This document shows, one piece after another, positions 1 through 8,447 of a stretch of DNA of 64,000 nt. Position 1 is the first letter of the stretch. Each line of letters starts with the position of its first letter. The stretch lies in contig CAAGMZ010000024.1 of NCBI GenBank assembly GCA_900771195.1, positions 7,759 to 71,758 of the forward strand. The letters are read 5' to 3'. Under the pieces are notes generated by a model that saw nothing but the letters and a program-made list of their open reading frames with translations, searched no databases and had not been told where the DNA came from. This stretch comes from Lachnospiraceae bacterium (lineage in GTDB: Bacteria; Bacillota; Clostridia; Lachnospirales; Lachnospiraceae). Both the position numbers and the translations under genes were made by a program.

Positions 1-574
1 GTGCTGAGTCTTCGGAAGTAAAATCAGCATTGTTACTGTAAGTCTTAATGGCTTCAAATGTCTTCACATCTTCCTCTGACAGATAATCTGCATTATATAC
101 AAGAAAGCTTGTGCTGTAGCTTAAGGGATAAGCCACAAGGCTTCCGTTGCTGCTGCACGAATCCAGTGCTGCTTTTGAATAGTTCTGCAGCGAAAATTCA
201 TCCGATGTATTTACGGATGCAAGTCCTGCAAGATAAGCAACCGACAAATCACTGTTTCCTGCAATATACACATCCGGAATTTCTTTTCCCGATACGGAAT
301 CGTCTTTTATGCCCTGAATGTAATCGGACGATGACACAAGCTGAATTTCAACAGAAATACCGCCGTTAGACTTCTCATACTCTTTTTTGCAATACTCCAG
401 ATACCCGGTATATCTGTCATCGCAGTAACGGACTCTCAATATACTGTCCGTTGTCTCAGCCTCGGTAGTATTCTCCTCGGCAGGCGTTGTCATCTCATTT
501 GCATATTCAACCTGACATGCCGTAAGCATCAGCGCCATGGCAGGAATCAGTGCCATAACCGTTGTTTTTCTCAT
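1..574 (-). CDS. ABC transporter solute-binding lipoprotein (partial, C-terminus outside window)
   Basis: The first 191 residues are visible; the gene runs off the left edge. The N-terminus is a lipoprotein signal: basic start, short hydrophobic stretch and lipobox LTAC with the lipidated Cys at residue 19, then an acidic Thr/Glu-rich linker. The rest (PDVYIAG, LVAYPLSYSTSFLVYNADYL) looks like a family 1 extracellular solute-binding protein, the class that mostly takes up sugars. It would sit on the outer face of the membrane and deliver ligand to an ABC importer not present here. A GGAGGAATT ribosome site precedes the ATG. It starts only 11 bases after the argD stop, so it may be read from the arginine operon, although nothing in the visible part indicates an amino acid ligand. 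Confidence 0.8.
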   Translation of the reverse strand, partial: MRKTTVMALIPAMALMLTACQVEYANEMTTPAEENTTEAETTDSILRVRYCDDRYTGYLEYCKKEYEKSNGGISVEIQLVSSSDYIQGIKDDSVSGKEIPDVYIAGNSDLSVAYLAGLASVNTSDEFSLQNYSKAALDSCSSNGSLVAYPLSYSTSFLVYNADYLSEEDVKTFEAIKTYSNNADFTSEDSA

Positions 575-585
575 AATTCCTCCGT

Positions 586-1779
586 TTAAATGCACTCGCA
601 AAGCTTTTCAATCATTTCATCAACATGTTCTTTTCCGATTGTGAGTGGCGGAATGAACCTTATGACATTAGAGCCTGCTGCAAAGGTTATCACTCCTGCC
701 GAAAGAAGCTTTCCGATAATATCCTTTACAGGCCCGTCAAACTCAAGTCCCTGAATGAGCCCCATTCCTCTGTGGTCCACAATATGAGGATTGGATTTCA
801 ATAATTTCTCCAGTTCATCATACAGGTACTTTCCTACAATCCTTGCATTGTCCGGTATATTATCCTTTTCAAAAATATCAAATACTGCCGATGAAGCTGC
901 ACAGGCAAGGGGATTTCCGCCATAGGTGGTTCCGTGGTCTCCTGCCTCAAGCACATCTGAAACCTTCTCAGATGTCATAAATGCACCTATAGGTACTCCG
1001 CATCCGAGAGCCTTGGCACTTGTAGCCACATCCGGCATCACATCATACTGCTGGTATGCAAACATGCTTCCGCTCCTGCCCATACCGCACTGGATTTCGT
1101 CAAGTATCAGGAGAATATCATTATCATCACAGATTTTCCGTACTTCCCTGATAAATTCAGGTGTGGCCGGTCTTATTCCGCCCTCGCCCTGTATGGTCTC
1201 CATTATAATGGCATAGGTGTTCTCATTTACAAGTGCTTTTACGCTGTCTGCATTGTTATACTCCGCGAATTTAACTCCCGGTATCAGCGGTTCAAACGGC
1301 TCCCTGTAATGGGGATTTCCGGTAACCGAAAGTGCTCCGAGGGTCCTTCCGTGAAAAGAATTCTCCATGGCTATTATCTCCGGAAAATAATTTGCGGATT
1401 CGCCGTGCTTCAGATAAAAATATTTCTTTGCAACCTTCAGTGCTCCTTCAATTGCCTCTGCCCCGCTGTTGGTAAAAAATACCTTTTTCATTCCCGACGC
1501 TTTTACAAGCTTTCTTGCTGCCTCAGCTGCAGGCTCATTGTAAAAATAATTTGATGTGTGAATAAGCCTGTCAACCTGAGCCTTAACGGCATCCGTATAC
1601 TCCCTGTTGCCGTACCCCAGCGCAAAGACTGCTATTCCCGCACCGAAGTCGAGATATTTTTTGCCATCAGTATCATACAGGTATACTCCTTCTCCGCGGT
1701 CAAGGGCAATCTGATATCTGTTATATGTATGAATCACATTTTCTTCAACTGTGTTGATTATCTCACTTGTCGTTAACAT
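586..1779 (-). CDS. argD: Acetylornithine aminotransferase
   Basis: PLP-dependent class III aminotransferase (397 aa) converting N-acetylglutamate semialdehyde to N-acetylornithine with glutamate as amino donor. Visible family marks are the glycine-rich SGAEAIEGALK segment, LILDEIQCGMGRSG with the cofactor-contacting Asp, and the PLP lysine in SAKALGCGVPIGA. The ATG at 1779 was preferred over an upstream start at 1869 because AAAGGAG lies just ahead and the protein then begins MLTTSEIINT, as is usual for ArgD. This start overlaps the end of argB by 17 bases, which suggests translational coupling. It is the last arginine gene of argC-argJ-argB-argD. Confidence 0.95.
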   Translation of the reverse strand: MLTTSEIINTVEENVIHTYNRYQIALDRGEGVYLYDTDGKKYLDFGAGIAVFALGYGNREYTDAVKAQVDRLIHTSNYFYNEPAAEAARKLVKASGMKKVFFTNSGAEAIEGALKVAKKYFYLKHGESANYFPEIIAMENSFHGRTLGALSVTGNPHYREPFEPLIPGVKFAEYNNADSVKALVNENTYAIIMETIQGEGGIRPATPEFIREVRKICDDNDILLILDEIQCGMGRSGSMFAYQQYDVMPDVATSAKALGCGVPIGAFMTSEKVSDVLEAGDHGTTYGGNPLACAASSAVFDIFEKDNIPDNARIVGKYLYDELEKLLKSNPHIVDHRGMGLIQGLEFDGPVKDIIGKLLSAGVITFAAGSNVIRFIPPLTIGKEHVDEMIEKLCECI

Positions 1780-2662
1780 AAAATCTCTCTGCTCCTTTTT
1801 TGAGAATAGCCGTTCCGATACCTTTGTTGGTGAATATTTCCAAAAGCAGGCAGTGCGGTATTCTGCCATCCATAATATGAACTCTGGAAACGCCCTCGTT
1901 CATTGCTTCGATGCAGTTGTTAAGCTTGGGCAGCATTCCTCCGCCTATATATCCGTCTCTGATAAGCCTCTCTGCTTCATCAAGTTCCAGCTCTGAAATA
2001 AGGGTGTCCGGATCATCCTTATCCCTGTACACGCCTTCCGTATCAGTGAGAAATGCAAGTTTTTCGGCTTTGACCGCCTTTGCAATAGCGCATGCCGCAT
2101 CATCGGCATTTATGTTATATGTATTAAAGTCATCGTCTATGCCGACAGGACAGACAACCGGGAGAAAATCATTCTCAAGAAGCGTATATATGACACTTGC
2201 ATCAACTGACTTTATATTTCCCACAAATCCGATGTCCTGACCGTTTGAAAGCTTTTTCTCTACCTTAAGAAGCCCTCCGTCCTTGCCGCTTATTCCGACA
2301 GCCTTGACCCCAAGCTGCTGTACAAGATCCACAAGACTCTTATTGACCCTGTTGAGAACCATCTCTGCCACTTCCATGGTAGGTTCATCCGTAACACGGA
2401 GTCCGTTTACAAACTGAGTCTCCATGCCCAGCCTGTCAATCCATTTATTTATTTCCTTACCTCCGCCATGTACTATGATTGGCTTGAAACCGACAAGCTT
2501 AAGCAAAACAACATCTTCTATCACATTTCTTTTCAGCTTTTCGTCCACCATTGCGGAACCGCCGTACTTCACAACTATTATCTTACGGTTAAATTTCTGA
2601 ATATAAGGCAGCGCCTCTATGAGCACCTGCGCCTTAGCCATTTCATTATCAAGATTTATCAT
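1763..2662 (-). CDS. argB: Acetylglutamate kinase
   Basis: Amino acid kinase family enzyme (299 aa) that phosphorylates N-acetylglutamate, second step of arginine synthesis, normally the feedback-inhibited step in organisms with an ArgJ cycle. The N-terminus shows the KYGGSAM nucleotide-binding lysine motif, then IVHGGGKEIN and later FLTDTEGVY. The ATG at 2662 follows GAAGGACAGAC at good spacing, whereas an in-frame ATG at 2683 has no ribosome site. It lies between argJ (gap of about 27 bases) and argD (17-base overlap). Length and motifs are normal for the family. Confidence 0.95.
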   Translation of the reverse strand: MINLDNEMAKAQVLIEALPYIQKFNRKIIVVKYGGSAMVDEKLKRNVIEDVVLLKLVGFKPIIVHGGGKEINKWIDRLGMETQFVNGLRVTDEPTMEVAEMVLNRVNKSLVDLVQQLGVKAVGISGKDGGLLKVEKKLSNGQDIGFVGNIKSVDASVIYTLLENDFLPVVCPVGIDDDFNTYNINADDAACAIAKAVKAEKLAFLTDTEGVYRDKDDPDTLISELELDEAERLIRDGYIGGGMLPKLNNCIEAMNEGVSRVHIMDGRIPHCLLLEIFTNKGIGTAILKKGAERFYVNDK

Positions 2663-2689
2663 GTCTGTCCTTCTTTCATCCAAATGTAA

Positions 2690-3916
2690 TTAAGATCTGT
2701 AATCAGCATTTATGTCAACATATTTGTGCGTAAGGTCGCAGCCGTATGCAGTCGCAAATGCATCACCCTGCCTGCAGTCACATATTGCAATCACATGATC
2801 AGATGTCATGATGTCGGTTGCTTTTTCTTCATCATAGTCAATATTCATGCCGTTTTCCACCAGTTTGATTTTGCCCTTCGCGCTCTCAAAATATATATCT
2901 GTCTTATCCGGGTCGAATTCTGCTCCTGAATATCCCATTGCACAAAGAACTCTTCCCACATTGGCATCATGTCCGTAGACAGCAGCTTTTGTCAGACTGG
3001 AGCACACAACGGACTTAGCAAGTATTCTTGCATCATTTTTGGTGACTGCATGCTCAACCCTTACTTCGAAAAGGCAGGTGCAGCCTTCCCCGTCTCCCGC
3101 TATCATTCTGGAAAGCTCTTCATTAATGTAAAAAAGTGCTTCCTTAAACTTCGTATAATCATCATTTTCGCTGTCTATAAGCGTATTTCCGGCAAGTCCG
3201 TTGGCAAGAAGAAGAACTGTGTCATTTGTGGATGTGTCACCATCAACCGAAATCATGTTGAAAGTATCATCTATGCAGTCGCTCAGTGCTTTCTGCAAAA
3301 GTTCTTTTGTAATGCAGCAGTCTGTTGTGATAAAACAGAGCATCGTACACATATTGGGGTGAATCATCCCGGAACCCTTGCACATTCCGCCAACCGTAAC
3401 TTCTTTTCCGCCAAGCGTAAGCTTTACTGCAACCTGTTTTGATCTGGTATCTGTAGTCATTATGGCTTCGGCAGCGAGTGTCGCATGCTCCTCGTCGGCT
3501 GCCATATCTTCCGGAAGCCTGTCTATTCCCGCTTTGATAACATCCATGGGAAGCTGCTTTCCTATCACTCCGGTAGATGCCACCAGGACAGACTCTGCCG
3601 ATATTCCAAGCTTTGCTCCCGCAGTTTCCGAAATATCCCTGCAATACTGCATTCCGATTTCTCCCGTACAGGCATTGGCCACACCGCTGTTCACAATGAC
3701 AGCCTGTGCATATTCATGTCCGTGTACAAGCTCATAATCCCATTTCACGGGAGCCGCCTTTACCTTATTGGTAGTAAATGTTGCTGCACTCACACACGGA
3801 ACTTCACTGTAAATAAGTGCCATGTCCTTCTTAACATTATTCTTGACTCCTGCGTTGAGTCCGTTGGCTTTAAATCCTTTTGCAGCACACACTCCGCCTT
3901 TAATTCCTTTTACCAT
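2690..3916 (-). CDS. argJ: Bifunctional ornithine acetyltransferase / N-acetylglutamate synthase
   Basis: ArgJ (408 aa) moves the acetyl group from acetylornithine to glutamate; many family members also acetylate glutamate from acetyl-CoA. The precursor cleaves itself into alpha and beta chains ahead of a nucleophilic Thr. The conserved block KGSGMIHPNM is followed by C190-T191, so the nucleophile T191 is kept but the residue before it is Cys, where well-studied family members have Ala. Presence of ArgJ implies the cyclic acetyl-recycling arginine route. The gene follows argC by 12 bases and precedes argB. The ATG has a GGAGGAAAAGAAA leader. Confidence 0.95.
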   Translation of the reverse strand: MVKGIKGGVCAAKGFKANGLNAGVKNNVKKDMALIYSEVPCVSAATFTTNKVKAAPVKWDYELVHGHEYAQAVIVNSGVANACTGEIGMQYCRDISETAGAKLGISAESVLVASTGVIGKQLPMDVIKAGIDRLPEDMAADEEHATLAAEAIMTTDTRSKQVAVKLTLGGKEVTVGGMCKGSGMIHPNMCTMLCFITTDCCITKELLQKALSDCIDDTFNMISVDGDTSTNDTVLLLANGLAGNTLIDSENDDYTKFKEALFYINEELSRMIAGDGEGCTCLFEVRVEHAVTKNDARILAKSVVCSSLTKAAVYGHDANVGRVLCAMGYSGAEFDPDKTDIYFESAKGKIKLVENGMNIDYDEEKATDIMTSDHVIAICDCRQGDAFATAYGCDLTHKYVDINADYRS

Positions 3917-3928
3917 TTTCTTTTCCTC

Positions 3929-4969
3929 CTATGGAAATACCGGGGCCATCTTGAGTCCCTCTGTCTCATCAAGTCCAAACATAATGTTCATGTTCTGAAC
4001 TGCCTGTCCTGCAGCTCCCTTGGTAATATTGTCAAGGGCTCCCATCATAACTATTCTGTTAGTTCTCGTATCAAGCTTAAATCCTATATCTACAAAGTTG
4101 CTGCCTTCCACCCATCTTGTCTCCGGGCAGTCACCTTCAGGCAGAAGCCTTATAAAATATTCATTGCCGTAATATTTTTCATAAACCGCCCTTACATCAT
4201 CATATGTTACATTCTTTGCCAGGCAGGCATACTCGGTAACAAGTATTCCTCTGTTCATGGGAACGAGGTGAGGCGTAAAAATAATCTTAACATCCCTTCC
4301 GCATGCGTATCCCAGCTGTTCTTCTATCTCCGGCGTATGTCTGTGCGTGAGAACACCATATGCCTTAATATTCTCATTGACCTCGCAGAAAAGGTTTTGA
4401 ACCTTGGCTCCCCTTCCTGCACCGGATGTTCCCGACTTGGCATCCACAATCAATGTATTGGGGTCAATGATTCCTTCCTTCACAAGCGGATATGCCGTAA
4501 GTATGGAGCACGTTGTGTAGCACCCCGGGTTGGCAAGAAGCCTTGTTTCCTTTATCTTATCCCTGTTAATCTCGCAAAGTCCGTAAACAGCCTTCTCAAT
4601 CAGTTCAGGGCTTTCATGTTTTATCTTGTACCATTCCTCGTAAACGGAAACATCCTTTATCCTGTAGTCGGCAGAAAGATCTATCACCTTTGTTTTGGAC
4701 AAAATATCTTCATTGAGAACCGATGCACAATATCCCTGCGGCGTAGCCGTGAAAATCACATCCGCTTCTTCGGCAAGTCTGGGAAGATTGTCATCCATGC
4801 ATCTGGCATCTACAAGCTTGAAAACATTGCGGTATACATCCGCATAATTCTGATCTATATAGCTTCTGGAGCCATACCAGACAATCTCTGCATCCTTATG
4901 TCCCAGAAGAAGCCTCACAAGCTCATTGCCGGCATACCCCGTAGACCCGATGATTCCTACCTTAATCAT
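3929..4969 (-). CDS. argC: N-acetyl-gamma-glutamyl-phosphate reductase
   Basis: NADPH-dependent reductase (346 aa) making N-acetylglutamate semialdehyde. It starts with the Rossmann motif VGIIGSTGYAGNELVRLL and contains the catalytic cysteine segment ANPGCYTTCSILTAYPL. It is the first gene of argCJBD. The ATG at 4969 is chosen because AGAAGG lies 6 to 7 bases ahead; the in-frame ATG at 4990 has AAGGG almost touching it. The upstream region is shared with the divergent argG and holds AT-rich inverted repeats that could be ArgR sites. Confidence 0.96.
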   Translation of the reverse strand: MIKVGIIGSTGYAGNELVRLLLGHKDAEIVWYGSRSYIDQNYADVYRNVFKLVDARCMDDNLPRLAEEADVIFTATPQGYCASVLNEDILSKTKVIDLSADYRIKDVSVYEEWYKIKHESPELIEKAVYGLCEINRDKIKETRLLANPGCYTTCSILTAYPLVKEGIIDPNTLIVDAKSGTSGAGRGAKVQNLFCEVNENIKAYGVLTHRHTPEIEEQLGYACGRDVKIIFTPHLVPMNRGILVTEYACLAKNVTYDDVRAVYEKYYGNEYFIRLLPEGDCPETRWVEGSNFVDIGFKLDTRTNRIVMMGALDNITKGAAGQAVQNMNIMFGLDETEGLKMAPVFP

Positions 4970-5072
4970 ATTGTACCTTCCTTCTTTCATCCCTTATTAT
5001 AATGAATCAGAAAATTATACTGATACACTACATTATGATATATCCAAGAATTACTTATGTAAAGTGTTTTAT

Positions 5073-5108
5073 TTATGAATTCATGAATTTTTTCATAATT
5101 ATACATTC
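5073..5108. promoter_or_regulatory. Candidate ArgR operator between argC and argG
   Basis: Between the divergent argC and argG starts, TTATGAA (5073) and TTCATAA (ending 5098) form outer arms of an inverted repeat. Further TGAAT / ATTCA half-sites lie at 5076, 5084 and 5104. Known ARG boxes are imperfect palindromes of the type TGAAT-N6-ATTCA, so this is the natural place for ArgR/AhrC binding. The match is by eye, in very AT-rich DNA, and no argR gene is in the window. Confidence 0.4.
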
Positions 5109-5164
5109 ACATTGTATTAAAATCAAGGTTTTTATAGAATTTTTATACATTTTCAAATTATATA

Positions 5165-5193
5165 TTGCATAAATTTTATTTTAGGTGTATAGT
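5165..5193 (+). promoter_or_regulatory. argG promoter
   Basis: A candidate -35 TTGCAT (5165-5170), 17-base spacer and -10 TATAGT (5188-5193) give a start near 5200. This leaves a short leader carrying AAGGAGGAA (5212-5220), 8 bases before the argG ATG. The -10 fits well and the -35 only in part. Confidence 0.55.
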
Positions 5194-5228
5194 GATGAAA
5201 ACAAATTCTATAAGGAGGAAATACCAAC

Positions 5229-6455
5229 ATGGGAAATAAGGAAAAAGTTATTCTTGCTTACTCGGGTGGTCTTGATACCACTGCCATCATTCCCTGGTTA
5301 AAGGAAAATTTTGATTATGAGATTATCTGCGTATGCGCTGACTGTGGTCAGGGTGAGGAGCTTGACGGTCTTGAGGAGAGAGCTCTCTCCTGCGGAGCAT
5401 CCAAGCTTTATATAGAGGATCTTACAGACGAGTTCTGTGATGACTACATAGTTCCCTGCATTCAGGCTCATGCCGTATATGAGAACAAATATCTTCTGGG
5501 CACATCAATGGCAAGGCCGGTGATTGCCAAGAGACTTGTTGAAATCGCACGTAAAGAAGGCGCAGTTGCCATCTGTCACGGTGCTACCGGAAAGGGCAAC
5601 GACCAGATTCGTTTTGAGCTTACAATCAAGGCTCTCGCTCCCGACATCAAAATTATTGCTGCATGGAGAAACGACAAATGGACAATGAACTCCCGTGAAG
5701 AGGAGATTGAATACTGCAGACAGCACGGAATCAATCTTCCTTTTGATGCAAAGCACAGCTACAGCCGCGACCGTAACATATGGCACATCAGCCACGAGGG
5801 ACTCGAACTCGAGGATCCTGCCAATGAGCCTGATTACAAGAATCTCCTTGTTCTCGGTGTCACACCCGAGGAGGCTCCGGATGAGGGCGAATATGTCACA
5901 ATGACATTTGAGAAGGGTATTCCCACTTCAGTTAACGGCAAGAAAATGAAGGTTTCCGATATCATCAGGGAACTTAACCGACTTGGCGGAAAGCATGGAA
6001 TCGGAATCGTTGATATAGTTGAGAATCGTGTCGTAGGAATGAAATCACGCGGTGTATATGAGACACCCGGCGGAACCATCCTCTATGAAGCACATCAGCA
6101 GCTTGAGGAACTCGTACTTGACCGCGACACCACCACAATGAAGCTTGACATGGGCAATAAATTCGCCCAGATTGTATATGAGGGCAAGTGGTTCACTCCT
6201 CTCCGCGAAGCGGTTCAGGCATTCATAGAAAAGACTCAGGAGAAGGTTACCGGCGAAGTTAAGTTCAAGCTCTACAAGGGCAATATCATCAAGGCCGGAA
6301 CAACATCTCCCAACTCACTTTACAATGAGTCAATTGCTTCGTTCACGACAGGTGACCTTTACGACCACCATGATGCAGAGGGCTTCATCAATCTCTTTGG
6401 TCTCTCATTGAAGGTTCGCGCAATGAAGGAACAGGAAAACGCAAAGAACAAATAA
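5229..6455 (+). CDS. argG: Argininosuccinate synthase
   Basis: ATP-dependent ligase (408 aa) joining citrulline and aspartate to argininosuccinate. The N-terminal ATP pyrophosphatase motif AYSGGLDTTAIIPWL and the GATGKGNDQIRFEL segment are diagnostic. It has its own promoter, diverges from argCJBD and ends at a strong hairpin. argH, the next enzyme, is not adjacent but lies 6 kb downstream behind a glycosylation operon. The start is fixed by a near-perfect AAGGAGGAA. Length is normal. Confidence 0.97.
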   Translation: MGNKEKVILAYSGGLDTTAIIPWLKENFDYEIICVCADCGQGEELDGLEERALSCGASKLYIEDLTDEFCDDYIVPCIQAHAVYENKYLLGTSMARPVIAKRLVEIARKEGAVAICHGATGKGNDQIRFELTIKALAPDIKIIAAWRNDKWTMNSREEEIEYCRQHGINLPFDAKHSYSRDRNIWHISHEGLELEDPANEPDYKNLLVLGVTPEEAPDEGEYVTMTFEKGIPTSVNGKKMKVSDIIRELNRLGGKHGIGIVDIVENRVVGMKSRGVYETPGGTILYEAHQQLEELVLDRDTTTMKLDMGNKFAQIVYEGKWFTPLREAVQAFIEKTQEKVTGEVKFKLYKGNIIKAGTTSPNSLYNESIASFTTGDLYDHHDAEGFINLFGLSLKVRAMKEQENAKNK

Positions 6456-6468
6456 GTAATGTTAAAAA

Positions 6469-6532
6469 TTGCCTGCAGGCTGACGCTTTTGCACCTAAAT
6501 GTGCCAAAGCCGCTGCAGGCAAATTTTATATC
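6469..6532 (+). terminator. argG terminator
   Basis: TTGCCTGCAG (6469-6478) pairs with CTGCAGGCAA (6513-6522). A second stem inside (GCTTTTGCAC with GTGCCAAAGC) makes a long hairpin, followed by ATTTTATA. It starts 13 bases after the argG stop. Confidence 0.8.
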
Positions 6533-6627
6533 TGTATCAATTTACAACCTTTTCCTACTGTTCTGCCACCTTCACATTGGCCGGAACTTTTATTTATTCA
6601 TAATCATCATGAATAGCTGTAAAATTA

Positions 6628-7389
6628 TCATTTTTCAGCCTGCATGGTAATGGCAGCTTCCTCGTCATTCGCCACCAGACTTTCCACTCCGTTAAAATCA
6701 AGTTCTTTACGAAGTACTATTACAAGCTCTTTTCCTGTGTCATAAATCGTGTCAATGACTTCGTTGTCGGTTATAAGGTAATCGGAATTAAATTTCCTCT
6801 TAAATGCTATCTTGTCAATGTCCGGCGCCTTGTTTTTATAGGTTATGACTATTCCCATGGAGGTAAAATCAAGAGTGCCCATGCATTTCGTATCCGCAGT
6901 AATCCGCTCACCCTTGTACTCACTCTTTCCAAGCGTGAACTCTTCAATTACTTCACCGTTGTTGCTGACCGAGAAGCCCACATCATCGTATGATGCAATA
7001 TCATTGAGCTGTGCAAACATACAAAGCACAAGTGTTTTATCCCTGTAAATCTTTTTGGTGACCATCACCTTGCCCTCTTCTGTAAGCTTTACGCCCACAC
7101 CGGGGACTATCTCTGTATCATCTGTACTTGTGTCGGGCTTCTTTTTGTCGTCGGATGTGACCTCCCAAACCATGTAAACCGTCCCGGACTCCTTGAAATA
7201 ATCATAAGAATGCAACGATATATTATACTTACCTGACTCAAAGCTTTCTGTTCCCTGCTGCCCAAGGTCGTTGTAAATCGGGGGCACTCTCCTTGCAAGT
7301 GTCTTATTAATGCTGATTATGCCAATAACCGCTAATGCTACGATTGTAAGGTATATTCCTACCGCAAATAATACTTTCTTTTTGTTCAT
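6628..7389 (-). CDS. Membrane-anchored protein of unknown function
   Basis: 253 aa, family not recognised. An N-terminal basic MNKKK is followed by one hydrophobic helix (about residues 6-28), typical of a signal anchor, and a mostly polar, beta-rich domain that would lie outside the membrane. There are few cysteines and no catalytic motif. The start has AGGAGAGGTT just ahead. It lies about 50 bases after the DUF6033-like gene on the same strand, so the two may be co-transcribed. The roughly 100 bases between its stop and the argG hairpin hold no other gene. Confidence 0.7.
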   Translation of the reverse strand: MNKKKVLFAVGIYLTIVALAVIGIISINKTLARRVPPIYNDLGQQGTESFESGKYNISLHSYDYFKESGTVYMVWEVTSDDKKKPDTSTDDTEIVPGVGVKLTEEGKVMVTKKIYRDKTLVLCMFAQLNDIASYDDVGFSVSNNGEVIEEFTLGKSEYKGERITADTKCMGTLDFTSMGIVITYKNKAPDIDKIAFKRKFNSDYLITDNEVIDTIYDTGKELVIVLRKELDFNGVESLVANDEEAAITMQAEK

Positions 7390-7438
7390 AACCTCTCCTG
7401 CTCATGCCGGACCCGGCTGCCGACATCATGAAGAATGG

Positions 7439-8209
7439 TTAAACAGAATAATCAAATGACTGCCCAACCTGATTTTCCTCATCTGTCCTCACACTGTCAG
7501 TAAGCATTTCCTGACTGTAGTCCTGTATTTTCTTAATAAGTTCTTCAACGGAACCGGCGGATACCGTTACCGTATCTTCATCAACGGACTCTTCCTCTGC
7601 CTTTTCCCTGATTTTCTTTTTTTCAGCTTTCTTTTCAGATTCCTTCTTCTCAGTCCTCTTCTGTTCTGCCTTCTTCTCTATGCGTTCCCTCTGAAGGTCA
7701 TTTGCTTTCTTAAGAACTGCAAAATACTGCGCATTTCCTCCGTCATCCACCGTAATTCCGAATGCATTGGCCTTTACGCCTGATGCTTCCAGCTGCTTCT
7801 TAAGGTCTGAAACACCTGTAGATGCATTGGCAATGGTAGCCTCGATTTTTTCGCGGTACTGCCTGTCCGTGGCCATCTTTTCAATCTTATCCTCGTCAAT
7901 AAGGACAGTCATGCGCCCCGGAGTTGCAAAGCTTCCCTTGATGGCTTCCGCCTCAGCTTTTTTATCGGATGAGACAAGGACAAAATTCATATTGCCAAAC
8001 TTCTTTTTGAGTGAATTATAATACTCAAGTCCCTCATCACTGAGTCTGGGATTGCCGTAGGTCCCGGCTCCTTTTACTTCGTTCTTTTTGACAGCCTTTC
8101 CATTTTCATCTGTTTTCTCTTTCTTTTCCGTATCAGATGTTTTCTGCTGTTTCTGATACTGAGCTGCTGCCTGCGCATATGCAGTGGCCATGCCTGTTAT
8201 CATACTCAT
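7439..8209 (-). CDS. DUF6033-like hypothetical protein
   Basis: 256 aa from the ATG at 8209, which has GGAGG seven bases ahead; an in-frame start at 8242 lacks one. The protein opens with an alanine-rich stretch (MSMITGMATAYAQAAAQYQK), has a compact middle domain (NPRLSDEGLEYYNSLKKKFG, NMNFVLVSSDKK), then a highly charged Lys/Glu coiled-coil-like segment (about residues 185-215) and an acidic tail. There is no signal peptide or membrane helix, so it is probably cytoplasmic. The likeness to DUF6033 is from memory and unconfirmed. Function unknown. Confidence 0.65.
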   Translation of the reverse strand: MSMITGMATAYAQAAAQYQKQQKTSDTEKKEKTDENGKAVKKNEVKGAGTYGNPRLSDEGLEYYNSLKKKFGNMNFVLVSSDKKAEAEAIKGSFATPGRMTVLIDEDKIEKMATDRQYREKIEATIANASTGVSDLKKQLEASGVKANAFGITVDDGGNAQYFAVLKKANDLQRERIEKKAEQKRTEKKESEKKAEKKKIREKAEEESVDEDTVTVSAGSVEELIKKIQDYSQEMLTDSVRTDEENQVGQSFDYSV

Positions 8210-8310
8210 AATAATACCTCCGTGTTCATTACTTTCCCGCAAATCCTTTTGCCGTCACCACTCCTGTTACGGCGTATTTATCGGCAGTTTCCTCCGGAAA
8301 CTTTACATCA

Positions 8311-8347
8311 GCGTGAAAATTGTCTGTTTTAGGCTTTTTCACGCTTC
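8311..8347. repeat. Inverted repeat between divergent genes
   Basis: AGCGTGAAAA pairs with TTTTTCACGCT across a loop of about 14 bases. It lies just upstream of the glycosyltransferase promoter and upstream of the DUF6033-like start. It could be an operator or a leader hairpin. Confidence 0.45.
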
Positions 8348-8356
8348 CCCGCCGGC

Positions 8357-8385
8357 TTGACTATAATTGGAAATTAATATATAAT
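8357..8385 (+). promoter_or_regulatory. Promoter of the GT2-GtrA-YfhO-argH operon
   Basis: TTGACT (8357-8362), 17-base spacer, TATAAT (8380-8385): a near-consensus housekeeping promoter giving a leader of about 55 bases before the glycosyltransferase ATG at 8448. Confidence 0.8.
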
Positions 8386-8447
8386 ATGACTTATTGTTTG
8401 CAAGGTATCCTGCCTTTAATAACAGCGAATTTTACAGGAGTTACCCA

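Noticed and set aside
3485..5002. Long open frame of about 505 codons on the plus strand
   Set aside because: It is antisense to argJ and argC, whose motifs are unmistakable; it has no ribosome site and a composition rich in Cys, His, Ser and Arg typical of a shadow frame.
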